64,000 nt of DNA from Actinomycetales bacterium (GTDB lineage: Bacteria > Actinomycetota > Actinomycetes > Actinomycetales > Dermatophilaceae): NCBI GenBank assembly GCA_016715285.1, contig JADKAO010000001.1, forward strand, positions 62,001-126,000, written 5' to 3'. Both the position numbers and the translations under genes were made by a program. Below the pieces are notes generated by a model. The model saw only the letters and a list, made by a program, of their open reading frames with translations. It made no database searches and was not told where the DNA came from. Shown in pieces: positions 29,011-36,693 of this stretch (positions within the stretch are counted from its first letter, which is position 1; each line of letters begins with the position of its first letter).

Positions 29011-30468
29011 ATGATTGACCGCCAAGCTCTGCTGGACTCGGTGCCCAAGGGGCTCTATATCGACGGTCAGTGGCGTGACTCGAGTGACGGCACGACGCTC
29101 GAGGTTGACAACCCGGCCACCGGCGAGGTGTTGGCGACGATTGCCAGTGCCACGCCCGCTGATGGGATGGCGGCGCTCGATGCAGCCGTTGCCGCCCAAG
29201 CGAGTTGGGCCAAGGTGCCGCCGCGCGAGCGGGGCGAAATCTTGCGGACGGCATACGAGAAGATCGTCGAGCGCACCGAGGAGTTCGCGCTCCTCATGAC
29301 CCTTGAGATGGGCAAACCGCTCGCGGAGGCGCGCGGCGAGGTTGCTTATGGCGCCGAGTTTTTCCGGTGGTTTAGCGAGGAGGCCGTCCGGATCCACGGG
29401 CGCTACTCGGTCGCCCCCAACGGCGCGAGCCGACTGCTCACGATGAAGCAGCCGGTCGGACCGACGCTCATGATCACGCCGTGGAACTTCCCCCTCGCGA
29501 TGGGCACGCGCAAGATCGGCCCGGCGATTGCCGCTGGCTGCACGATGGTCGTCAAGCCGGCCTCGCAGACGCCGCTCACCATGCTGGCGCTCGTCCAGTT
29601 GTTGGAGGAGTGCGGCGTCCCCGCCGGCGTCCTCAACGTCATCACGACCGCGCACACGGGCGAGGTCATGGAGCCGATCATCCGCGACCCGCGTCTGCGC
29701 AAGCTGACCTTTACGGGCTCGACGCAGGTGGGGCAGCGGCTGGTCGAGCAGTCCGCTCAGGGCCTGCTGCGGCTGTCGATGGAGTTGGGCGGCAATGCGC
29801 CGTTCATCGTGTTTGACGACGCCGACATCGATGCTGCGGTCACGGGCGCCATGCTCGCGAAGATGCGCAATATCGGTGAGGCGTGCACGGCGGCCAACCG
29901 GTTCCTTGTGCACGAGTCGGTTGCGGCGGAGTTCTCGGAGAAGTTCGCGGCGCGCATGGCCGCGCTGACCGTCGGCGACGGCACCAAAGACGGGATCGAT
30001 GTCGGACCCCTCGTGGACCAGAAGGCTCGCGACGGTGTCGACGCGCTCGTGCAGGAGGCTGTTGCTGCCGGTGCCAAGGTCGTCGTCGGTGGCGGTCACG
30101 CCGAGGGTCCGGGGTGGTTCTATCAGCCGACGGTGCTCACCGATGTGCCCGCTGACGCCCGGATCGCTGTTGAGGAAATCTTCGGCCCGGTGGCGCCGAT
30201 CTCGACCTTCCAGACCGAGGAGGAGGCGCTGACCCGAGCCAACGACACGGCATACGGGCTCATTGCCTATGCCTTCACCCGCGATCTGGCGCGCGCGCTG
30301 CGGGTGAGCGAGGCGCTGGAGTTTGGGATGGTCGGCATCAACCAGGGCGTCGTGTCCAACCCAGCCGCACCCTTTGGTGGCGTGAAGGCGAGCGGGTTTG
30401 GCCGTGAGGGTGGCTTCGAGGGCATCGACGAGTACCTCGAGGTGAAGTACGTCGGCATCGCTCCGTGA
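29011..30468 (+). CDS. gabD: Succinate-semialdehyde dehydrogenase
   Basis: 485 residues. ATG 29011 is preferred to GTG 29002 because AGGA at 28997-29000 is then well spaced. NAD(P)-site ITPWNFPLAMGTRKIGPA, glutamate in SMELGGNAPFIVFDDADID and catalytic cysteine in RNIGEACTAANRF near residue 293. It oxidises succinate semialdehyde to succinate, the last step of the GABA route. Its TGA overlaps the GTG of a secreted RNase gene, an odd partner for a catabolic enzyme. Confidence 0.93.
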   Translation: MIDRQALLDSVPKGLYIDGQWRDSSDGTTLEVDNPATGEVLATIASATPADGMAALDAAVAAQASWAKVPPRERGEILRTAYEKIVERTEEFALLMTLEMGKPLAEARGEVAYGAEFFRWFSEEAVRIHGRYSVAPNGASRLLTMKQPVGPTLMITPWNFPLAMGTRKIGPAIAAGCTMVVKPASQTPLTMLALVQLLEECGVPAGVLNVITTAHTGEVMEPIIRDPRLRKLTFTGSTQVGQRLVEQSAQGLLRLSMELGGNAPFIVFDDADIDAAVTGAMLAKMRNIGEACTAANRFLVHESVAAEFSEKFAARMAALTVGDGTKDGIDVGPLVDQKARDGVDALVQEAVAAGAKVVVGGGHAEGPGWFYQPTVLTDVPADARIAVEEIFGPVAPISTFQTEEEALTRANDTAYGLIAYAFTRDLARALRVSEALEFGMVGINQGVVSNPAAPFGGVKASGFGREGGFEGIDEYLEVKYVGIAP

Positions 30469-30998
30469 GCCCGATGACCCGCTCGCAACGGCAGACGATC
30501 CAGCTCATCGCGGTGGGCCTGCTCGTCATTCTGTTGGTTGGGTGGTTCGTGTCGACCCGAGCGTCTGGCGCCAATGGGGTGACCGCCGGGCCAGGGTCGG
30601 CAACTGCTGTCGCGAAGACGTCCGGGTCCAGCCCCAGCGCCGCGCGCTCGGCGCCCAGCGCTCCTACTGTCGCCGCTAAACCGGCTGTGCCGCAAACAGA
30701 TCCGGCTAGTGGTCTGCGCTTTGTCGCCGAGTCGGCTCTGCCCAACGAGGGGCGCGAGACCCTTGCGCTGATCCGTGCTGGCGGGCCCTACCCCTTCCCG
30801 CGCAACGACGATAGAACTTTTAGCAATGCGGAGCGGCTCTTGCCGCGGCAGGCGTCTGGCTATTACCGCGAGTACACCGTGATCACTCCTGGGTCACCCG
30901 ACCGGGGTGCGCGACGGATCGTGGCGGGGCAGGGTGGCGAGTTGTATTACACGTCCGATCACTATGCGTCGTTCCAGCGGATTCGGGAGGGCTCGTGA
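30465..30998 (+). CDS. Secreted or anchored guanyl-specific ribonuclease (RNase Sa/T1 family)
   Basis: 177 residues: an N-terminal membrane/signal segment (QLIAVGLLVILLVGWFV), a Ser/Ala/Pro linker and a C-terminal RNase N1/T1 domain of about 95 residues. By comparison with RNase Sa, the catalytic Glu is in YYREYTVITPG, the Arg in GARRIVAG and the His in SDHYASFQRI; all are present. It would cleave RNA after G outside the cell, or at the cell surface. GTG start overlaps the gabD stop. The next gene, overlapping by 4 nt, encodes a barstar-type inhibitor. Confidence 0.87.
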   Translation: MSPMTRSQRQTIQLIAVGLLVILLVGWFVSTRASGANGVTAGPGSATAVAKTSGSSPSAARSAPSAPTVAAKPAVPQTDPASGLRFVAESALPNEGRETLALIRAGGPYPFPRNDDRTFSNAERLLPRQASGYYREYTVITPGSPDRGARRIVAGQGGELYYTSDHYASFQRIREGS

Positions 30999-31339
30999 GG
31001 CGATTGAGTGGCGCGGTGAGCTTGGCCGCGCTCGCGACCACCGCTCGGTCGATGGGCCGCTCGGTGCGGATCGTTGATGGGGGCGCGGACAAGAAGGCTG
31101 CGCTCGCGGCTTTTGCCGAGGGGCTTGCGCTGCCCGACTGGTTTGGCAAGAACCTCGACGCCCTCACCGACGCGTTGCGCGACCTCGCCGACGAGACCGC
31201 ACGCGAGATCGAGCTCGTCTGGGACGGCACCGCGCTGATCGCCCGCAACGACCCCAAGGCGTATGCCGCCTTGCTCACAGTGCTGCGCGATGTCGAGGCC
31301 GAGCGCGACGACCTGCATATCACCGTCATCGAGCGTTGA
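30995..31339 (+). CDS. Barstar-family ribonuclease inhibitor
   Basis: 114 residues. Barstar features: an N-terminal strand (RSVRIVDGG), then DKKAALAAFAEGLALPDWFG and KNLDALTDALRDLADE, which match the inhibitor helix and the WFGxNLDAL hallmark. It should bind and block the RNase encoded just upstream while that enzyme is still in the cytosol. GTG start overlaps the RNase TGA. The pairing in one transcript is the classic barnase-barstar logic, but with an RNase Sa-type enzyme. Confidence 0.9.
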   Translation: MRRLSGAVSLAALATTARSMGRSVRIVDGGADKKAALAAFAEGLALPDWFGKNLDALTDALRDLADETAREIELVWDGTALIARNDPKAYAALLTVLRDVEAERDDLHITVIER

Positions 31340-31369
31340 ATCAGCGTCGACGCTTCGTCCACGCGTTCC

Positions 31370-31498
31370 TTAGACCTTGAGGACCTCGACGAGCCCAACA
31401 AGCTCCGCGAGCACGTCGAAGTCGTCGTCCTGAGTGCACACCGGCATACCGTGCACGGCAGCTGTCGCCGCTTCGGCCATAGCCCGTGATCCTGCGCA
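31370..31498 (-). pseudogene. VapC (PIN domain) C-terminal remnant
   Basis: On the minus strand a frame ending at TAA 31370-31372 reads AAVHGMPVCTQDDDFDVLAE and then ends LVGLVEVLKV, which looks like the last third of a PIN-domain toxin (late acidic residues in a TQDDDF context). It is open back past an internal ATG at 31480, but no full N-terminal half is present before the stop of the next VapC gene. I read it as a decayed toxin copy or a deletion scar. Confidence 0.55.
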
Positions 31499-31515
31499 CG
31501 GGGATCCCGCGGTTC

Positions 31516-31920
31516 TTAGACGGCTACGACGTTGACGAGGCCTTCGAGGCCGGCGAAGTCTTTGGGGTTGCGAGTGTAGAGACGAGCATCGTGAGCGTGG
31601 GCCGTGGCTGCGATGAGCAGATCCATGACCCGCCGGCGCGGTTGGCGCCCCGCCTGCGCGACGGCTGCCGCGAGGCGTCCGTAGCTCGTCGTGACCGACT
31701 CGTCGACGGGGAGCGCGTCAAAATGGTGCTGGAGCACACTGAGCCGCCGAAGTCGCTCAGCACGCGCTTCGGGCGTGCTGGCAACCAGCACACCGAACTG
31801 AAGCTCTGCCAAGGTGATCGCACTGATTGCGAGGTGCCCAGGAAGCGGGGCAAGTTCGCTCGCGATGACAACGCTGGTGTCAAGGATGGCGCGGTCGGCA
31901 CGGCCACTCGAGGCGCTCAC
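31516..31920 (-). CDS. vapC: Type II toxin VapC, PIN-domain ribonuclease
   Basis: 134 residues from GTG 31920, which overlaps the antitoxin TGA (GTGA). PIN acidic residues: ILDTSVVIA near residue 13, AITLAELQFG near 40 and RRRVMDLLIAATAHAH near 95, ending with the YTRNPKDFAGLEGL loop. PIN toxins cut tRNA or rRNA when freed from antitoxin. It is paired with the Phd/YefM-like gene at 31917-32165. An alternative start at 31932 would add four residues. Confidence 0.88.
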   Translation of the reverse strand: MSASSGRADRAILDTSVVIASELAPLPGHLAISAITLAELQFGVLVASTPEARAERLRRLSVLQHHFDALPVDESVTTSYGRLAAAVAQAGRQPRRRVMDLLIAATAHAHDARLYTRNPKDFAGLEGLVNVVAV

Positions 31921-32165
31921 CGCTCTGCCCACGGGTCACTGGCTGAGTCGTCCAGGAGATCGCGGTCTCGGGACCACGCCTCGTCCTCCGTGCCTCGGAA
32001 GAGGTCAGAGATCTGGCCCCATGAGCACCATCGAGTTGGTCCGGTTGCGACGAGTCGCGCGCTCGGGCGCCCAGAGACGGTGATGGTGATTTCCTCGCCT
32101 GACTGCGCCCGTCGGACGAGTTCGGACGCATCCTGCCTGAGCTCCCTTAACCCCACGATCGCCAT
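31917..32165 (-). CDS. vapB: Type II antitoxin, Phd/YefM family
   Basis: 82 residues from ATG 32165. MAIVGLRELRQDASELVRRA and then EEITITVSGRPSARLV are typical of Phd/YefM/VapB-type DNA-binding antitoxins. The C-terminal tail, rich in D/E/W, should wrap the toxin. Its stop overlaps the toxin GTG by four bases. It probably represses its own promoter through the palindrome at 32176-32193. Confidence 0.88.
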   Translation of the reverse strand: MAIVGLRELRQDASELVRRAQSGEEITITVSGRPSARLVATGPTRWCSWGQISDLFRGTEDEAWSRDRDLLDDSASDPWAER

Positions 32166-32175
32166 AAACTGGCAA

Positions 32176-32242
32176 GGTAGCACTTGTGCTACCAGCGCAC
32201 CACGAGGTTACAGTATGCATGCAAGATATGCTGAATGCATGC
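32176..32242. promoter_or_regulatory. Shared operator region of two divergent vapBC modules
   Basis: The region between the two antitoxin genes holds a palindrome GGTAGCACTTGTGCTACC (32176-32193, 8-bp arms), close to the minus-strand antitoxin. It also holds two ATGCATGC repeats at 32215-32222 and 32235-32242, 20 bp apart, the second overlapping the start codon of the plus-strand antitoxin. The arrangement fits separate operators: Phd-type for the first and ribbon-helix-helix-type for the second. Confidence 0.55.
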
Positions 32243-32463
32243 CAACTATTCAGGTGCGCAATGTGCCGGAGGAGACCAGCCGTGCGCTGAAGGCTCGGGC
32301 GGCGCTCGAAGGACGCTCGCTCAGTGACTACCTCCTCGGGGAACTGCAACGGATCGCCGCCAGGCCCACGCGCGTTGAGTTGTTGGAGCGGATCGCTTCC
32401 CGTGGGATCCGTGACCTCCCACCTGCAGAGGACATGCTCGCGGAGCAACGTCCGGTCCGATGA
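32239..32463 (+). CDS. vapB: Type II antitoxin, ribbon-helix-helix (FitA/VapB-like)
   Basis: 74 residues from ATG 32239: MPTIQVRNVPEETSRALKAR, then GRSLSDYLLGELQRIA, the beta-strand/helix/helix pattern of RHH antitoxins of the FitA type. The C-terminal region TRVELLERIASRGIRDLP would contact the toxin. Overlaps the toxin ATG by four bases. The ATG itself is part of an ATGCATGC repeat, suggesting tight autoregulation. Confidence 0.87.
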   Translation: MPTIQVRNVPEETSRALKARAALEGRSLSDYLLGELQRIAARPTRVELLERIASRGIRDLPPAEDMLAEQRPVR

Positions 32464-32843
32464 CCCTGGTTGTTGACGCATCGGCCTGCGCCGAAATCCT
32501 CCTGAACACCCAGCGTGGACTCCGAGCAGCCGCGAAGCTCGGCGACCACCACCTCATCGCTCCGGATCACCTCACGGCCGAGGTTGCCTCGGTCATGCGG
32601 GGGTGGTCCCTTCGTGGACATCTCGCAGACGCCGAGCCGCTTCAGGCATTCAGTGCCTTCCACCAACTGGGGATCGAACAGGTGGCCATGAGCGATTTCC
32701 TACCTGCAGTCTGGGCGCTGAGGCACAACCTCACGGCATACGACGCCTTGTATGTCGTGCTCGCTCGCGCTGCGGGCTGTCCCCTGCTGAGTCTGGATGC
32801 CCGGCTCGCAGCCGCAGCCCCCGACTGCGTTGTCACGCCCTGA
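32460..32843 (+). CDS. vapC: Type II toxin VapC, PIN-domain ribonuclease
   Basis: 127 residues. PIN residues: LVVDASACAEILL near residue 7, HLTAEVASVMRGW near 40, NLTAYDALYVVLARAAGCPL near 95 and LLSLDARLA near the end. ATG overlaps the antitoxin TGA. It is a second toxin, distinct in sequence from the one at 31516-31920, which argues against a recent duplication. It ends 55 nt before dxr. Confidence 0.88.
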   Translation: MTLVVDASACAEILLNTQRGLRAAAKLGDHHLIAPDHLTAEVASVMRGWSLRGHLADAEPLQAFSAFHQLGIEQVAMSDFLPAVWALRHNLTAYDALYVVLARAAGCPLLSLDARLAAAAPDCVVTP

Positions 32844-32898
32844 ACGGACTCGTCGAAAGCCGGCCCCGGGCAATCGGGCGATGGGGGAGAATGCCGGG

Positions 32899-34125
32899 GT
32901 GAGTGAGCCCCGCAACGTCACCCTGCTGGGGTCGACTGGATCCATCGGCACCCAGGCCATCGAGGTCATTGCCGCCAACCCGGGTCGGTTCCGCGTCGAC
33001 GGGCTCACCGCGGGCGGCGGCAACCTCGCCCTGCTCGCCCAGCAAGCCGTCGCGCTCGACGCCGACGTCATCGGCGTCGCCCACGCCGACCCCGCCGAAG
33101 TCCGCGCAGCGATCGCCGACGCGGCCCGAGAAGCCGGGCGGACGGCATACACGCCCGAGGTTGTGACCGGACCCCACGCCAACGATGAGGTCGCCGCGCG
33201 CCCCGTGGACGTCGTCCTTAACGGCATCACCGGCTCGATCGGGCTCACCCCCACCCTCGCCGCGCTCACCGCAGGCAACACGCTCGCCCTGGCCAACAAG
33301 GAATCCCTCATCGTCGGCGGCCAACTCGTCACCGCCGCAGCGCAGCGACCCGATCAGATCATCCCCGTCGACTCCGAGCACAGCGCGATCGCCCAGTGCC
33401 TGCGCGGCGGTCGCACCGACGAGGTACGTCGCCTCGTCATCACCGCAAGTGGGGGACCGTTCCGCGGGCGCACGCGCGAGCAACTTCACAACGTCACGCC
33501 CGCCGAGGCGCTCGCGCACCCCAACTTCGCGATGGGGCGCGTGGTGACGACCAACAGCGCGACCCTCGTCAACAAGGGGCTTGAGGTCATCGAGGCGCAC
33601 TTGCTCTTTGGCATCCCGTTCGAGCGGATCACGACGGTCGTCCACCCGCAGCAGCAAATCCACTCGATGGTCGAGTTCCACGACGGGTCGACCATCGCCC
33701 AGGCCGGACCGCCGCGCATGCTGGTCCCGATCGCCCTCGGTCTCTCCTGGCCGGATCGCCTCGCCGACGTCGACGAACCCTGCGACTGGACCCGCGCGCA
33801 GTCATGGGACTTCTTCCCGCTCGACGGCGACGCCTTCCCCTCCGTGCCCCTCGCGTATGCCGTGGGCGCTGCGGGCGGCACGATGCCCGCGGTCTACAAC
33901 GCGGCCAACGAGGTCTGCGTGGACGCCTTCCACGACGGGCGGATCCGCTTCACCGACATTGTGGACACGATCGCGCGCGTGGTCGATCACCACCGCGACG
34001 GCAACCCCGAGCAGGTATGCCGGGCCGGCACCGGAATCGAAACGCCGGCCCTGGACGTTGAGCGGGTGCTGCGCGCAGACTCGTGGGCGCGGCACGAAGC
34101 CCGGCGCGTGCTGGGTCTGGGTTAA
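32899..34125 (+). CDS. dxr: 1-deoxy-D-xylulose 5-phosphate reductoisomerase
   Basis: Second enzyme of the MEP isoprenoid pathway. 408 residues from GTG 32899, chosen because GGGGAGA lies just upstream; an in-frame ATG at 32881 is possible. NADPH motif LGSTGSIGTQAIEVI near residue 12, NGITGSIGL near 110, metal-site DSEHSAIAQCL near 158 and the loop with ITASGGPF. rseP follows at 11 nt. ispG, often next, is not in the window. Confidence 0.95.
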   Translation: MSEPRNVTLLGSTGSIGTQAIEVIAANPGRFRVDGLTAGGGNLALLAQQAVALDADVIGVAHADPAEVRAAIADAAREAGRTAYTPEVVTGPHANDEVAARPVDVVLNGITGSIGLTPTLAALTAGNTLALANKESLIVGGQLVTAAAQRPDQIIPVDSEHSAIAQCLRGGRTDEVRRLVITASGGPFRGRTREQLHNVTPAEALAHPNFAMGRVVTTNSATLVNKGLEVIEAHLLFGIPFERITTVVHPQQQIHSMVEFHDGSTIAQAGPPRMLVPIALGLSWPDRLADVDEPCDWTRAQSWDFFPLDGDAFPSVPLAYAVGAAGGTMPAVYNAANEVCVDAFHDGRIRFTDIVDTIARVVDHHRDGNPEQVCRAGTGIETPALDVERVLRADSWARHEARRVLGLG

Positions 34126-34135
34126 GGAGTTCGGC

Positions 34136-35482
34136 GTGACCTCGCTGGTGTATCTGCTCGGTGTCCTCGCCGTCGTGGCGCTGATCGGGCTCTCGATCGC
34201 GCTGCACGAGTTGGGGCACCTCGTGCCGGCCAAACGCTTTGGTGTGCGGTGCACGAAGTACATGATCGGGTTTGGTCCGACGGTGTGGTCGCGGGTGCGC
34301 GGAGACACGGAGTACGGGATCAAGGCGATCCCGCTCGGCGGCTACGTCAAAATGATCGGCATGATCCCGCCGCGGCCGGGGGATGCGCCAGGGCAATTGC
34401 GGTCAACCACCACTGGCCGGATGTCGATTGTTGAGCAGGCTCGCGCCGACTCCATGGACGAGATCGAGCCGGGCGACGAGGACCGGGTGTTTTACAAGCT
34501 CCCGGTGCACAAGAAGATCATCGTCATGCTCGGCGGGCCGTTCATGAACCTCGCCCTCGCTGTCGTGCTGTTGACAGTGCTCGTGAGCGGCATCGGGCTG
34601 CCGACGACGGTGCCCAAGCTCGGCAGTGTCGCTCAGTGCGTGCCATCCGCCGCACCGACTGTTGCCAAGCCGCAGCCGGAGTGCGCCGTCGGTGATGCCG
34701 CGCCGCCGTCGGTTGCTGCTGGTTTGCGGGCGGGGGACCGGATCGTCGAGGTCAACGGCACCCCCGTGACCTTGTGGTCTGAAGTGACGACGAAGATCCG
34801 TGCTGCTGCCGGGCAGACGATGACGTTGACGGTCGAGCGCACCGGCGAGCGGCTCACGGTCTCGGCGCCGATAGTGGGAGTGGAGCGGGCGGCATACACT
34901 CCCGAAGGCAAAGTGCGCCTCAACCCCGACGGGACCGTGCTGACCGAGCGCGTCGGGTTCTTGGGCGCGACCGCGACTGCGGACTATGTTGCGCTGCCGG
35001 TGACCGAGGTGCCAATGGTGTTTGGTCGCCTGGTGTCGACTGTTGCCTCAGCATTGGGGACCTTCCCCGAAAAGCTCGTGGGAGTCGCTAAAACCCTTGC
35101 TGGACAGGCTGATCGGGACCCTGAGGGCCCTGTCTCTGTCGTGGGGATCGGTCGCGTCGGCGGTGAAATTGCGACGGGCGCGGTGGCGTCGGACGGGCCC
35201 AAGGGAATGATCTACCAGTTCATTTGGCTCGTGCTCGGGCTCAATCTGATGCTCTTCTTCTTCAACCTGCTCCCGGTCCTCCCGCTCGACGGCGGCCAAG
35301 TCGTCGGCGCGGTCTGGGAGGGCATCAAACGCACGTGGGCGCGCGTCACCGGGCGCCCTGACCCGGGTTACGTCGACGTCGCCAAGGGCCTTCCCATCGC
35401 GTATGCCGTGTCGATCCTGCTCATCGGCATGACCCTCATGCTCGCGGTGGCCGACCTGGTCAAACCCATCAGCCTGGGTTAG
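34136..35482 (+). CDS. rseP: Site-2 membrane metalloprotease (RseP/Rip1-like)
   Basis: 448 residues. The HELGH zinc motif is in the first membrane segment near residue 24, and NLLPVLPLDGGQ in a late segment supplies the third ligand. A PDZ domain lies between (AAGLRAGDRIVEVNG near residue 200). It cuts membrane anti-sigma factors or other proteins within the bilayer, and in mycobacteria Rip1 controls sigma factors and envelope lipids. AAGGAG at 34124-34129 overlaps the dxr stop; GTG start. Confidence 0.93.
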   Translation: MTSLVYLLGVLAVVALIGLSIALHELGHLVPAKRFGVRCTKYMIGFGPTVWSRVRGDTEYGIKAIPLGGYVKMIGMIPPRPGDAPGQLRSTTTGRMSIVEQARADSMDEIEPGDEDRVFYKLPVHKKIIVMLGGPFMNLALAVVLLTVLVSGIGLPTTVPKLGSVAQCVPSAAPTVAKPQPECAVGDAAPPSVAAGLRAGDRIVEVNGTPVTLWSEVTTKIRAAAGQTMTLTVERTGERLTVSAPIVGVERAAYTPEGKVRLNPDGTVLTERVGFLGATATADYVALPVTEVPMVFGRLVSTVASALGTFPEKLVGVAKTLAGQADRDPEGPVSVVGIGRVGGEIATGAVASDGPKGMIYQFIWLVLGLNLMLFFFNLLPVLPLDGGQVVGAVWEGIKRTWARVTGRPDPGYVDVAKGLPIAYAVSILLIGMTLMLAVADLVKPISLG

Positions 35483-35532
35483 CTGCGGCACTTAGTACTG
35501 GCCGCGTCCGTCTCCTGCTGCCGGACGATGTA

Positions 35533-35569
35533 TTACCCGAACGCCAAGAGCACCTCGGCGTTGGGTATT
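35533..35569. terminator. Stem-loop after rseP
   Basis: TTACCCGAACGCC pairs with GGCGTTGGGTA across an AAGAGCACCTC loop, with one bulge. It lies 50 nt after the rseP stop and is the likely end of dxr-rseP transcription. No T-run follows. Confidence 0.5.
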
Positions 35570-35606
35570 GAATCGCGAAAGGCGACCCGAGGACTAACCT
35601 GGCTCG

Positions 35607-35837
35607 ATGGGGACTGGTGAGCAGCGCGAGGGCGCGTCGATGGTCGATCGGGAGGCTGGCAAACAGGAGGACTCCGTCATGGGTCTCTCCAGCCTTCCGC
35701 TCCGTTCGGCCGCAGAACGACATGCCTCACTTCAAGCGGCTGCCGGGATTCTCGCCGGGGCACCTCCTCACGAATGGGATGAGGACACCGCGGCTTGGGT
35801 TCGAACCACTCGGCGAAGCGGCGGACGGGAAGGCTAA
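35607..35837 (+). CDS. Possible small protein (uncertain)
   Basis: A 76-codon frame in the otherwise empty 351-bp stretch between rseP and the lysozyme gene. The middle reads SAAERHASLQAAAGILAG, an amphipathic helix, followed by EWDEDTAAWVRTTRR. I do not recognise it. TAACCT at 35595-35600 could be a -10 box, placing a leaderless start at or near the ATG; an inner ATG at 35640 is also possible. Its last bases overlap the convergent lysozyme gene. Codon third positions are less G+C-biased than in neighbours, so it may not be a gene. Confidence 0.35.
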   Translation: MGTGEQREGASMVDREAGKQEDSVMGLSSLPLRSAAERHASLQAAAGILAGAPPHEWDEDTAAWVRTTRRSGGREG

Positions 35838-36670
35838 GAGCCGGCGGCGAAGTGGGCGAGGTCGGACTCGGTGCCGAAGAACACGTCGCGGTCAAGATTG
35901 GCCTCGACGCCACGTTGCCAGATCGTTGGCCGTGACCACCCTGCTGGCCACGGCCCGACTGGACCATCGTGGTCAAAGAGCCAGAGCGGGTTAGTCGCGC
36001 CAACCGAACGATCGTCGGCGAGGCACTGCGCCCACAGGTCAGCTCGGACATAGATCAGTGGGACCCGCGTGGTGAGGCGTCTGTATTCGGCTGAGAAGTC
36101 CTTGACCCAGGCGACCAACTGCGCAGGCGTCATCCCGTAGCAGGGGTCGCCACTGGTGTTCCGCTCGAGGTCGAGCGCCCCCGGGAGGGTGTGTCCGTCG
36201 GTGCTCCAGCCGCCGCTCACCGTGACGAAGTGTCGGGCCTGCACGGTTCCGGACGACGACGATGGTCGCGCATAGTGATAGGCCCCGACCTTCATGCCGA
36301 CGGCTCGCGCTGCGTCGCGCTGGGCGGCATACAGGGGGCTGCGCCAGGTCGCGCCCTCGGTGGCTTTGACAATCGCGAATCGATGGCCGCTGGCCCACAA
36401 TCCCGCCCAGTCGACCGTGCGTTGATACGGCGAGACATCAACACCTGCAACGGTCGGGCCGGTCCGCCAGTCAGGTGCCGGATCGGAGGAGGTCGTCGCC
36501 GAGGAAGTCGGCGCAGAGGGAGTCGATGAGGGGGCGTTCGCGGGCAGGGTTGCCGGGACCGTCGAGGGAACGCTTGGCGACTGGGACGCGACAGTAGGTG
36601 CGGACGGCGATCCCACACACCCAGAAAGGGCACTACCCAGGACGAGGACACCGAGCCAGCGGGACGGCAT
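35834..36670 (-). CDS. GH25 lysozyme (N-acetylmuramidase) lipoprotein
   Basis: 278 residues. Lipoprotein signal: MPSRWLGVLVLGSALSGC with lipobox LSGC, then a Ser/Thr/Pro linker of about 60 residues and a GH25 domain. Catalytic-site features: GVDVSPYQ, IVKATEG, GAYHYARP and GALDLERN with the acidic pair, then LIYVRADLW. It would cleave cell-wall muramic bonds at the outer face of the membrane. ATG 36670 is taken because AGGCGAGG precedes it. Confidence 0.88.
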   Translation of the reverse strand: MPSRWLGVLVLGSALSGCVGSPSAPTVASQSPSVPSTVPATLPANAPSSTPSAPTSSATTSSDPAPDWRTGPTVAGVDVSPYQRTVDWAGLWASGHRFAIVKATEGATWRSPLYAAQRDAARAVGMKVGAYHYARPSSSSGTVQARHFVTVSGGWSTDGHTLPGALDLERNTSGDPCYGMTPAQLVAWVKDFSAEYRRLTTRVPLIYVRADLWAQCLADDRSVGATNPLWLFDHDGPVGPWPAGWSRPTIWQRGVEANLDRDVFFGTESDLAHFAAGS

Positions 36671-36693
36671 ACCTCGCCTTTGTGCAGGCGCCC

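Noticed and set aside
35798..35807. GGTTCGAACC resembling a tRNA T-loop
   Set aside because: The flanking bases do not form a five-pair T stem, and no anticodon or acceptor stem can be folded upstream.
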